Assembly (NCBI GenBank): GCA_016790635.1
Contig: JAEUOR010000043.1
Span: 1-64,000, forward strand
DNA: 64,000 nucleotides
From: Burkholderiales bacterium
GTDB lineage: Bacteria; Pseudomonadota; Gammaproteobacteria; Burkholderiales; JAEUOS01
Reading direction: 5' to 3'
The notes under the pieces were generated by a model. That model made no database searches. It saw only the letters and a program-made list of their open reading frames with translations, and had not been told where the DNA came from. Shown here in pieces: positions 1 to 12,100 of this stretch (position 1 is its first letter; each line of letters begins with the position of its first letter). Position numbers and translations under genes: made by a program.

Positions 1-1234
<1,234 letters not shown>

Positions 1235-1411
1235 CGGGAGGTGCTTGCAGGCGGCGGGTGAGTTCTGGGCCGCACCCCGGCCCGAGTTGGGAGCCGGACG
1301 GTCCAGCGTGGGGGAGCCGCGAATTTTAGCGGCTTGGCACGCGCCGACCGACCGGGCAAGCGCAAACCTGCCGACCCGGAGACCATCGCGGCCGGCCGAG
1401 TGTGACTATGG

Positions 1412-1564
1412 CTACTTCCCGGGCGGGGCCGAGGGTTTTGCCGCCTTGGTCTTGTCCGCAGCGCCAGGCTTAGGGGCGTTGCCGAGCACGGTCTTCAACG
1501 GGCAGACCGAAACGGCCGGGCATTTGTTGCAACCGGCAACGATGGCGATCGGGCACAGCGTCAT
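1412..1564 (-). CDS. Small Cys-rich protein with CX7CX2CX5C motif
   Basis: This 50-codon frame starts MTLCPIAIVAGCNKCPAVSV and carries Cys at positions 4, 12, 15 and 21, followed by a Lys/Pro/Ala-rich tail. Every Cys except Cys12 is followed by Pro. Short proteins with this look occur as uncharacterised genes in betaproteobacteria, but I recall this only in general terms. Four closely spaced Cys could bind zinc or an iron-sulfur cluster, or form disulfides; nothing here decides. It sits between the diguanylate cyclase gene and guaA on the same strand. The ribosome binding site is weak. It could be chance, but the regular Cys-Pro pattern and the otherwise empty gap argue for a real gene. Confidence 0.5.
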   Translation of the reverse strand: MTLCPIAIVAGCNKCPAVSVCPLKTVLGNAPKPGAADKTKAAKPSAPPGK

Positions 1565-1619
1565 GGCGGCATCTCGGTCGTGGCGAAGCCCGGAGCTTAC
1601 GCCTGCAACAGCCGCCGAC

Positions 1620-3197
1620 TCAATGACCGGCGCTGCCGCCCTTGTTCTCCGGCTCGAGCCCGGGCTGCCAGAGCACCACCCGGTTGCGCCCCGTGCGCTT
1701 GGCCTGGTAGAGCGCGATGTCGGCCCGATCGACCAGGTCGCCCGGCGCCTGCAGTTCCGGCACCAAGAGCGCCAGCCCGAAGCTGGAGGTGACCTTCAGG
1801 GCATGCTCGGAACGCACACCCGGCCCGGCTTGCGACTCGACATCGACGCGCAGGCGCTCGGCGATCGTCATCGCCACTTCGGTGCTGGTCCCGGGCAGGA
1901 AGATGCAGAATTCCTCGCCGCCGTAACGGCACAGCAGGTCGGTTTCGCGCAACCCGGCGGAGAGCTGCTTCGACACCGATTGCAGCACCTGGTCGCCAAC
2001 CGCATGCCCGTAGCGATCGTTGAAGGACTTGAAGTGGTCGATATCGGTCATGATGCAATGCAGGGGAGCGCCCTTGGTGCGGGACTCCTCGAGCAGCGCC
2101 GCGGCCGCCTCGAAGAACGCACGCCGGTTGAGGCAGCCGGTGAGCGGATCGCGGGTGGCGAGTTTCTTGAGCTCTGCGTTCTGCAGTTCGATCTGCGCGC
2201 GCGATGCCTCCAGGTCTCCCAGTGCCTGGAGCAACGACTGGTTCACCTGCTCGAGGGCGCTGACGTCGTCGAAGGTGACGATGCAGCCGCGGGCGCCCTT
2301 GCGCCCGTCGGCGATCGGCGCGCAATTGACCACCACCTTGCGCGCGTCGCGCTCGGCGGGACGCAGTTCCATCATGTCGCCGGTGAGCGAGCGCGTGTGC
2401 GCCATGGCCTGCATCCAGGGAAAGTCCTGCGGCGTACCCTTGTGCATGTGGCGCAGGGAGCGCAGATCATGGGCCGCGCGCCCCTGCAGGGCCTCCGCCG
2501 CCTCGCCCACCCAGTCGACGAATGCACGGTTGGCGAGCATGATGCGGCCCTTGGTGTCGAGCACCAGTACGCCCTCGCTAAATGCGTCGAACGCGGCGCG
2601 GACGCGATCCGGAATCACGGCCGACGGGTCCAGGTAGGACAGGACGCGACGCAGATAGAGGGCAAACAGCACGAAGCCGCCGATGCCCAACGCGCACAAA
2701 AGGCGTACCAGCGGGTCGGCAAAAAATCGCTGCACGGCGCCCGAATGGGCGGGAACGAAGCTGATCTCCAGGTCGGCCCAGGGACCATCAGCGTCGCGCA
2801 GCGAGAGGCGCATGTGGTCCAGCGTCGAGCCGCCGGACGGCGGTGGCACCCAGTGGCGGACGTGCTCACCGTTCTGGAACAGGATTTCGCCATCGGCACG
2901 ACGCAGGGCCAGCGATCGAATGTCGTCGCGGCGAGCCAGCGCGGCGCTGACGCCACGCGCGAGCGCCGTGCGGTCCGGGCTGACGGCCAGTTCTGCCACC
3001 AGGATGCCGAGGTTTTCCGCGCTGCGCTTGCGGGCCTGCTGCAGGGCCGCCTGGCTATCGGGAACCAGGCCGACGCCGATGTCGATCAACAGCATCGAAG
3101 ATATGATGAGCGCGATCAATCCGGCGGCGATGCGCGTGGCCGGACTGAGTTGCGGCAAGCGCAGGCTGCGCACCTGCGACAGCACAGTTGAGGTCAT
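1620..3197 (-). CDS. Membrane-bound PAS-GGDEF diguanylate cyclase
   Basis: Predicted to make cyclic di-GMP from two GTP. Of 525 residues, about 20-45 form a first membrane helix, 46-158 a periplasmic sensor region, and 163-184 a second helix. A PAS-like domain follows (about 200-315), then a coiled linker and the GGDEF domain (about 345-505). The active-site signature is intact as GGEEF at 426-430, and the product-inhibition I-site RETD lies at 417-420, five residues before it, so feedback control is expected. Its ATG overlaps the stop of the giant surface-protein gene upstream (ATGA), suggesting coupled translation. The context suggests it serves that protein or its export; the periplasmic signal is unknown. 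Confidence 0.93.
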   Translation of the reverse strand: MTSTVLSQVRSLRLPQLSPATRIAAGLIALIISSMLLIDIGVGLVPDSQAALQQARKRSAENLGILVAELAVSPDRTALARGVSAALARRDDIRSLALRRADGEILFQNGEHVRHWVPPPSGGSTLDHMRLSLRDADGPWADLEISFVPAHSGAVQRFFADPLVRLLCALGIGGFVLFALYLRRVLSYLDPSAVIPDRVRAAFDAFSEGVLVLDTKGRIMLANRAFVDWVGEAAEALQGRAAHDLRSLRHMHKGTPQDFPWMQAMAHTRSLTGDMMELRPAERDARKVVVNCAPIADGRKGARGCIVTFDDVSALEQVNQSLLQALGDLEASRAQIELQNAELKKLATRDPLTGCLNRRAFFEAAAALLEESRTKGAPLHCIMTDIDHFKSFNDRYGHAVGDQVLQSVSKQLSAGLRETDLLCRYGGEEFCIFLPGTSTEVAMTIAERLRVDVESQAGPGVRSEHALKVTSSFGLALLVPELQAPGDLVDRADIALYQAKRTGRNRVVLWQPGLEPENKGGSAGH

Positions 3198-6100
3198 GGT
3201 TTTCTCCCTGGGGGTCCCTGCCCTTCGCGGCGATGCAGCAGGTCGTGCAGTTCGTCGTCGGGTTCGGCCGATGGATCGCCGGGTTCAGGCTTGCCCTTGG
3301 CGCGCGCCCAGTCCGGCTTGGCCTCGTCGGCGGCAAGCACCGGGATCGGATCGAGATGGCGCCAGGCAGGCATCGACACGAGGAGGCTCGTCATGATGCC
3401 GGCGCCGCGCAAGGCCCAGGCAACGATTCCGGCGGTGGCGGCGAAGCCGCCGAACTTGACGCTGTTCTCAATGCTCAACAGCGGCCGATTTTCGTGCTGA
3501 TCGGCCTCATGCGCATCATCGGTGGTCGCATCGAGCGACAACACGGTGCCCGCCGGAGCCCACGAAGAGGATTGGATCGAACCGCTCGCGCGCAACAACG
3601 CATCCCAGCGATAGTCCAGTGCGATTAAGTCCCATTCCTCGGCTTCCCCGGCAAGAAGGGCCCCCGACCGAAGCAGGTCAGCGGTATTCGCCGCCGCGAC
3701 CTGAATCGACGCAGGCGCAATCGGGGCCAATGCCGGTGGAATCGTGCTTTTCAGGATGGCCTGCTCCAGCGCCAGCGACAACTCGGTGACCGGCGAGACC
3801 TCGCTGGGCGCAGACCCGCTGCCGGCGCTGCGGCCATCGGAAGCCGCGGGAACCGGCGGAGGCACGGCTCCCGGCGGCGGCACAACCGGCGGCAGGACCG
3901 GCGCGGGCGGGGTGGGCGACGGCGGCGGCGGTCCCGGATCGATGGCCCCATCCCCAGGCAAGACAGGCGCCGCCACGATCGCCACGGTCGCAGCGCCAGT
4001 ACCTGTGGACCAGGCGCTTGCACCGCCGCCTGCCGCGGCGTTGCCATAGGACTGCAGGGCGTTGGTCGAGGCGGCGCCGCTGGTTTGGTCCCAGGCAACG
4101 AAGCTCAGGCCGGCACTGGTCTCGCCGCCGCCGGCCAGGTAACGCACCTGGCTGGTGGCAGACAGCAACAGCGCATTGGTCTGGGAGGTCGCACCCAGGC
4201 CGTTCCAGGCCAGCCCGTCGGTCGAATACTGCCAGGTGCCGACACCGTTGGCTGCGACGATGGCAATGCCGCTCGCCGCGCCTGTGTCGACATCAGCCCA
4301 GCCGGCACCGGACAGGAGCGCACTGACCGCAATCGGTGCGCTCGCCGTGTTCTGGGTGGTCGAGGACAACGCCACGATCGCACCGTTGGTCACAGTCGGC
4401 GCGTCGTTGAGGGGCGTGATGTCCAGATTCGCCGCTCCCGCAGCCGTCAGGCTGCCGTCGGTGACGGTATAGGTGAAGCTCACGGCCGTGTCGTCATCGG
4501 AGGCCGGCGTGTAGTTCCAGGTGCCGTCGCCGTTGTCGAACAGCGTACCGCTGCCGGTGGCGACGGCCAGACCGGTAGCAGTCTGGGAAGGACCGTCGAC
4601 GTCGGCGGCATTGGCAAGCAACTGTGCTTGCGTGATCAAGCGAACGCCCGAGTCTTCCGCGATCACCGCCAAGGTCACCGTGCTGGTTGTCGGCGCATCG
4701 TTGACAGGCGTGATGTCCAGGTTCGCTGTGCCGGCAGCAGAGAGGCTGCCGTCTGTGACGGTAAAGGTGAAGCTGACCGCGGTATCGTCATCTGCCGCCG
4801 GCGTGTAGTTCCAGGTACCGTTGCCGTTGTCGACCAGAGTGCCGCTGCCGCTGGCGATAGTCAGACCGGTGGCCGTCAGGCCCGGCCCATCGATATCGGT
4901 GGCACCAGCCAGCAACTGTGCTTGCGTGATCAGGCGAACGCCCGAGTCTTCCGCGATCGCCGTCAGTGTCACCAGACCAGTCGTAGGCGCATCGTTGACC
5001 GGCGTGATGTCCAGGTTCGCCGTACCTTCAACCGACAGGCCGCCGTCGGTCACGGTATAGGTGAAGCTGACCCCAGTATCGTCATTGGCCGCCGGCGTGT
5101 AGTTCCAGGTGCCGTCGCCGTTGTTGACCAGAGAGCCGCTGCCGGTCGCGATGACCAAACTGGTCGCCGTCAGGCCCGGCCCATCGATGTCGGCCGCATT
5201 GGCCAGCAACTGAGCCTGGGTGATCAAGCGTACGCCCGAATCTTCCGCGATTGCCGCCAGTGTCACCAGGCTGGTTGTGGGCGCGTCGTTGACCGGCGTG
5301 ATGTCCAAGTTCGCCGTACCGGCAGCCGAGAGGCTGCCGTCGGTGACGGTATAGGTGAAGCTCACTGCCGTGTCGTCATCGGCCGAAGGCGTGTAGTTCC
5401 ATGTGCCGTCGCCGTTGTCAAACAGCGTACCGCTGCCGGTGGCGAGGGCAAGCCCAGTTGCGGTGAGACCTGGCCCGTCGATGTCGGCGGCGTTGACCAG
5501 CAACTGGGCCTGCGTGATCAGGCGAACGCCACTGTCCTCGCCGATCGCCGCCAGAGTGACCAGGCTGGTGGTCGGCTGGTCGTTGACCGGCGTCACATTG
5601 ACCGTGATGGTGTTCGGCGCCGCGTCGAAGGCCGTGCCGTCATTCACCGAGAAGGTGAAGCTGGCGTAGCCCATGCCGTTGCCGTCGGCCGCCGGGGTGA
5701 ACACCAAATTGCCGAGGTTGGCCGCCGCGATCACCTGGCCGCTCGTCACGTCCACGCCCGAGAGTCTGAGCGTACCGGCGCCCGGCAGCGTGTCGATGCG
5801 CACGCTGGCTAGTGCGTCGCCGTCGATGTCGCCGAAACCGAAATCGGCCGCGGCGAAGGTCCTGCTGCCGTCTTCGGCGATGGTGATCGTGGCGTCGGTT
5901 CCCGTGGGCGTGTCGTTGACCGCGGTCACGTTGAACGTAATGGTGTTGGGCGTGGTGTCGTATGCACTGCTCTGGTCGCGCACCGAGAACGTGAAGCTCG
6001 CGTAGCCGCTGCCGTTGGCGTCAGCCGCCGGGGTGAACACCAGGTTGCCGATGTTGGCAGCGGTGATCACCTGCGATGCCGTCACTGCAACACCGGAGAG

Positions 6101-9100
6101 GGTCAGGCTGCCTGCCAGCGGCACCGTGTCGATGCGCACTGCACTGATCGTGTCGCCGCTGTCTACGTCCGAGAAGCCGAAGTCGGTCGCCGTGAACGTG
6201 TAGGCGGTGTCTTCGTTGGTCGTGATGGTGGCGTCAGTTCCTGTGGGCGTGTCGTTGACCGGCGTCACGTTGACCGTGATGGTGTTGGGCGCCGTGTCGT
6301 AGGCCAGGCTCTGGTCGCGCACCGAGAACGTGAAACTCGCGTAGCCACTGCCATTGGCGTCGGCCGCTGGCGTGAACACCAAGTTACCGATGTTGGCGGC
6401 GGCAATCACCTGGCCGCTCGTCACGTCTACGCCCGAGAGCCTGAGCGTACCGGCGCCCGGGACCGTGTCGATGCGCACCGCACTGATCGTGTCGCCGCTG
6501 TCCACATCCGAGAAGCCGAAAACGGTCGCTGAGAAGGTGTAGGCGGTGTCTTCGTTGGTGGTGATGGTGGCGTCGCTGCCAGTCGGGGCGTCGTTGACCG
6601 GCGTTACGTTGAACGTCAGGGTGTTGGGTGCGGTGTCGTAGGCGCTGCTCAGGTCGCGCACCGAGAAGGCGAAGCTCGCGTAGCCGCTCCCATTGGCGTC
6701 GGCCGCCGGGGTGAATACCAGGTTGCCGATGTTGGCTGCGGTGATCACCTGCGATGCCGTCACCGCGACGCCGGAGAGGGTCAGGCTGCCTGCCAGCGGC
6801 AGCGTATCGATGCGCACCGCGCTGATCGTGTCGCCGGTGTCCACATCCGAGAAACCGAAGTCGGCCGCCGTGAATGTGTAGGCGGTGTCTTCGTTGGTGG
6901 CGATGGTGGCGTCGCTGGCGGTTGGGGCGTCGTTGACCGCGGTCACGTTAACCGTGATGGTGTTGGGCGTGGTGTCGTAGGTGCTGCTCTGGTCGCGCAC
7001 CGAAAAGGTGAAACTCGCGTAGCCCATGCCATTGGCGTCGGCCGCGGGCGCGAATACCAAATTGCCGACGTTGGCGGCCGCGATCACCTGTCCGCTCGTC
7101 ACGTCTACGCCTGAGAGCCTGAGCGTACCGGCGCCTGGCAGCGTGTCGATGCGCACCGCGCTGATCGTGTCGCCGCTGTCTACATCCGAGAAGCCGAAGT
7201 CGGCCGCCGTGAAGGTGTAGACGGTGTCTTCGTTGGTGGTGATGGTGGCGTCGGTTCCTGTGGGCGCGTCGTTGACTGCAGTGACGTTCACCGTGATGGT
7301 GTTGGGCGCGGCGTCGTAGGCGTTACTCTGGTCGCGCACAGAGAACATGAAGCTCGCGTAGCCGCTGCCGTTGGCGTCAGCCGCCGGGGTGAACACCAGG
7401 TTGCCGATGTTGGCAGCGGTGATCACCTGCGATGCCGTCACCGCGACGCCGGAGAGGGTCAGGCTGCCCGCCAGCGGCAGCGTATCGATGCGCACCGCAC
7501 TGATCGTGTCGCCAGTGTCCACATCCGAGAAACCGAAGTCGGCCGCCGTGAATGTGTAGGCGGTGTCTTCGTTGGTGGTGATGGTGGCGTCGCTGCCGAT
7601 CGGGGCGTCGTTGACCGCGGTCACGTTGACCGTGATGGTGTTAGGCGTGGTGTCGTATGCACTACTCTGGTCGCGCACCGAGAATGTGAAGCTCGCGTAG
7701 CCGCTCCCGTTGGCGTCGGCCGCTGGCGTGAACACCAGGTTACCGATGTTGGCGGCGGTGATCACCTGCCCGCTCGTCACGCCTACGCCCGAGAGCCTGA
7801 GCGTACCGACGCCCGGCACCGTGTCGATGCGCACCGCGCTGATCGCGTCGCCGCTGTCCACATCCGAGAAACCGAAGTCGGCCGCCGTGAAGGTATAGGC
7901 GGTGTCTTCGATGGTGGTGATGGTGGCATCGCTGCCGGTCGGGGCATCGTTGACCGCAACGACCGTCACGGTGGAAACGATCGCAAGGGCCGTAGTGTCC
8001 GAACCGCCGTTGGCAGTACCTCCACTGTCCCGGATCTGGGCAAGAGTGAATACCCGATTGCCGGCGGTCGGATTGTCGGTGCTGGTGTTCTGGTAGGTGA
8101 TGCCGTTGACCAGTGTCTGGGTGGCAGCCGCACTCATCGTTCCGCCGGAAAGTGCAACCGTGGCGGTTGCGCCGGAGAGCGTGACGCTGTAAGCGAGCCC
8201 GTTGCCAGCCGTGGTACCTGCGCTGTTCGCCCCCAGGGTAAGTGTCGTGCCGTCGACCACGATCGCCTCGTTCGACCCGTCGGCGAGTCCACCCACGGTG
8301 ACGGTCAGGCCGGTGATCGACTGTCCCGACTCGACGGTGCTTACGCTGGCCGCGCCATAGACGCTCACCGCCGCAGCCTGGGTGCCCTGCCCCGCGGCTT
8401 CAGTGAAGCTCGGATCGAGCGACGTGGCGTTCAGCGTCGGCGCATCGTTGACGGCAGTGACCGTGATGAGGACGAATTCGCTGATGTTGTCCGTCCCGCC
8501 ATTTGCAATACCACCCGAATCCGCGACCGTGAACTGGAATCCGGTGACGCCGCTGCCATTGTTCGCAGGCCTGAACTGCATGCCGCGGATTTCGGGCAGC
8601 GTATAGGTGCCCAGCGCCACCAGCGTGGTGCCGTCGGCCAGGTACACGTTGCCGACACCGCTCGACGGCAGGACTGTCACCGCGTAGGTCAGGCTCTGCC
8701 CGCTCTCGTCGGCGCCGCCGCCGGGGCCGTAGGCGAGGCTGCCGAAGCCCAGACTGGTGAAACCGGAATCTTCTAGGACCGTCAGGTTGGCGACCGACCC
8801 GGCGGTCCTGACGGGTGCATCGTTTACCGCCGTGATCGAGGTCGACAGGGTCGCGGTTGCCGCGGCAATGGCCGTGCTGCCGCCGTTGGCCGCAGTATCG
8901 ACGGTGACACGCGACTCAGTGCCGGCGGTCGTCGAGAAGCCCGCCGCGTAGGTATTGTCCAGGCCGCGCACCGTCAGCGCCGGCGGGGCACCGCTGAAGT
9001 CGGCCACGGGAACAAAGCGCAATTGCGTCGCGCTACCGAGGGCAAGCGCAGTGGCTCCGTCGGCGACCGTGCCAATCGCGTACCAGTTGCTGCCGCCGTT

Positions 9101-12100
9101 GGTGGAGTACTGCCACGCGCCCTGGGTGCCTGCGTTGGCAGTGTTGCCGACGACCGCCACGCCGCCGAAGCCCGCGCCAGCATCGACGTCGGCGAACTGC
9201 CCCGCGAAGATCACGCTCACACTCTGGCCCGGGGGATTCGCGGTGTCCTCATTCACGGGGGCAAGGGTGCCGTTCCCCAGCGTCGGTGCATCGTTGACGG
9301 CGGTGACCGTCAGGGTCACGATGGCCTGGCGGGACGCCAGCGCCCCATCGCTGGCGACGAAGACGAAGCTGTCGGTACCGTTGAAATTGGCCGTCGGCGT
9401 ATAGCTGAACGATCCGTCCGCATTGAGGGTGAAGGCGGCGGCATTGGACGGTCCGCTGACCAGGCTGGCGACAAGCGGCGTGCCCTCGGTATCGGTGGCG
9501 CGATAAAGCACGCCAGTGGCAGCGACGTTGAGCGTAGCGTCTTCGCCGACGACATACTCGAGGTTGCCGGTGCGCGCAGGCACGTCGGCGGCGTTGCCGT
9601 TGCCCAGCGAGCCGTTGAAGCCTTGCGTCGAACTGTCGAGAGCGGTGGTACCGGAAGTCTCGTTGAAGCGCCAATAACCGACCAGGCCGGCCTCGGCGCC
9701 GGTCAGGGCGGCGTTGTAGGCCGCCTGGATCTGCGCCGCGCTGCGTTCTACGTTCCAGACCCGGACCTCGTCGATGAGGCCGACGAACCGCTGGGCCGCA
9801 GTGTTCTCGCGGCCGCCGATACTGAGGTTGTTCAATGCCGGATAGGCATCGGTGATGTTGCCGCTGCCGTTGTAGGTGTCGACCAGCGTGCCATTGGCAT
9901 AAGCCTTGACCACGCCGGCGTTGTAAGTCACCGCGACATGCACCCAGGTATCGGCCGGAACGGTAAAGGCGGTCACCGTCCAGGCCCATCCCGGCGTCGA
10001 GTTGGCGAATGCCCACTGCAGCTTGCCGCTGGCCGAAATGCCGATCTCGTACTCGCCCTCCTTGTTGAGGATGAGCTGGGTGCCTGTGAGCGCACCGGTG
10101 CGCTGGACCATCGCCTCCATGGTCATCGTCGACGTCATCACCAGGTTCGCCTGAGGCGCCACGACGACGACATCGGTGCCGTCGAAGGAAAGCGCACGAT
10201 CGGTCACGGTTGGTGCGTCGTTGACTGCGGTCACCGTCAGGCTTGCCGTGGCCGAACTGGCCGAGAAGGCGGTGGTGCCGCCGCTGCTGGCGGTGGTGGC
10301 ATAGCCGGGGGTGCCGTTGACCGAGGCGGTGCCGCTGGTCCGGTCCCAGGCCTTGAAGCCGAAGGTCGCGGTCTCGGCGTTGGCCGAATCCGGGATGTAG
10401 CGCACTTGCGAAGTCGAGGTGAGCAGCAGCGCATTGGTCGCGGAGACGGCGCCGAAGGCGGTCCACGTGACGCCATCGGTCGAGTACTGCCAGCGGCCGT
10501 TGCCGGTGACAGAGGTGATCGCGATGCCTGAGGCGGCACCCGTGTCGACATCGGCCCATGTGGCAGAAGCGAGGATCGCGCTGACCGTGGTGCCGGAAGA
10601 CGTGGTGTTCTCGTCGGTGGCGACCAGCGTGACGGTGGCGGCGTTGGTGATCGTCGGCGCATCGTTGACGGCATTCACGACCATGCTGGCCGAAGCGGAC
10701 TGGCTGCTGAAGGCCGTGGTGCCGCCACCCGCACCCGGATCGGCCCAGCTGGGCGCTCCGTTGGCCGAGGCAGTGCCGCTGGTCCGATCCCAAGCGAGAA
10801 AACCGAGCGTCGCCGTCTCGCCGCTGTCGCCGTTCGGCACGTAGCGCACCTGCGTGCCGTCGGCCAGCAGCAGCGCGTTGTTCGACGCGACCGCGGAGAT
10901 CGCGTTCCAGCTGGACCCGTCGGTCGAGTACTGCCAGACGCCCAGGCCGGCGGCCGAAGTGATCGCAATGCCTTGAAGCGCCCCGGAGTCGACGTCGGCC
11001 CAGCCGGCCGAGGCAAGGAGGCTGCCGACGGTGGTTGCACCGCTGATGGTGTTCTCGTCGGTCGCCGCCAGCGTCACCGTGGCGCCGTTGGTGATCGTCG
11101 GGGCGTCGTTGACCGCGCTGACCGTGACGGTGGTGTCGTGATTGCCGCTGGTGCCGCCATCGCCGTCGGTGAGGACGAAGCGCACGGTGCGCGCCCCGGT
11201 GGTGGGGGTCGCCGTGTCGGTGTCCTGGAAAGTGATATTGCGAATCAGAGCCTGTGCCGCTGCCGGGGTGGAGCTGGCATTGAAGGTGACCACCAGCGGG
11301 CTGCCGCCGCTGCCGCCGGCGAAGCTGCCGATGGTGACTCCGCCGGCGCCGAAGTTGTAGGTGACGTTGCTGCCCGAGACGCCGATCTGGCCCACGCCGG
11401 TGCCCTGGTTGCGGATCGCCAGCACGTCCTCGGCTGAGTCGCTGCCGGCCGTGAAGGACACCGTCAGCGTGCCGGTGTTGAAGTCGGCCGAGTCGCTGTC
11501 GGTCACGGTGGCGTTACCGCCCTGCTCGATGACCACCGCACCGTCACTTTCCGCATACGCCAGCGCATCGCCAGCGAGGTTGGTCACTGCCGGCGCGCTA
11601 TCGGGCGGCGTGAATACAACGATGAGCTGGGGGCGGCGCTCGACGGTCGCGGATTCGGAGGAATCGAACTGCAGTCCGTCCGTGCCGCTATTACGCAGGA
11701 CCCACCCGTAGTTGCTTGCGCCACTGCTCCAGGCCTGCACGCTTTGCTCAAGGCCCGTGATGGTGATGTAGCCGGTGGACCCGGTGCCGACGTAGGTCCC
11801 GTCGGCCGCTATCTCAGCCTCGGTGCCATTGGTCTGGACCCCCGTGGTCAGCGAGTTCCAAGTAGAGGCTTCCGACCAGTTGACCAGCATCCGGTGCGCG
11901 CTGATCGTGTCCGCGGTTCCTCCCGACGCGTAAAGCCGAAGACTTGCGGAGGTGATCGTCGAGCCTACCGGGATCTGTCCCGTGCCAGTGCCAAAGATGC
12001 CGTTGAACAGGATCAGGGCCTGGTTTTCGCTGCCTACGCCGGCGAAGTCGACATCGATGGTGACATTGGCGCCGAGATTGCTGGACGGTGCGGATGAATC

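Noticed and set aside
6015..7898. Series of similar 62-codon plus-strand open frames beginning with Met-Ala-Ser-Ala-Ala-Gly
   Set aside because: They are the reverse of the 113-residue repeats of the giant protein and recur only because the repeats do.
5574..7947. Regularly spaced repeats that could suggest a CRISPR array
   Set aside because: The period is 339 bp, the repeats are coding, in frame and divergent in a protein-like way, and there are no unique spacers.
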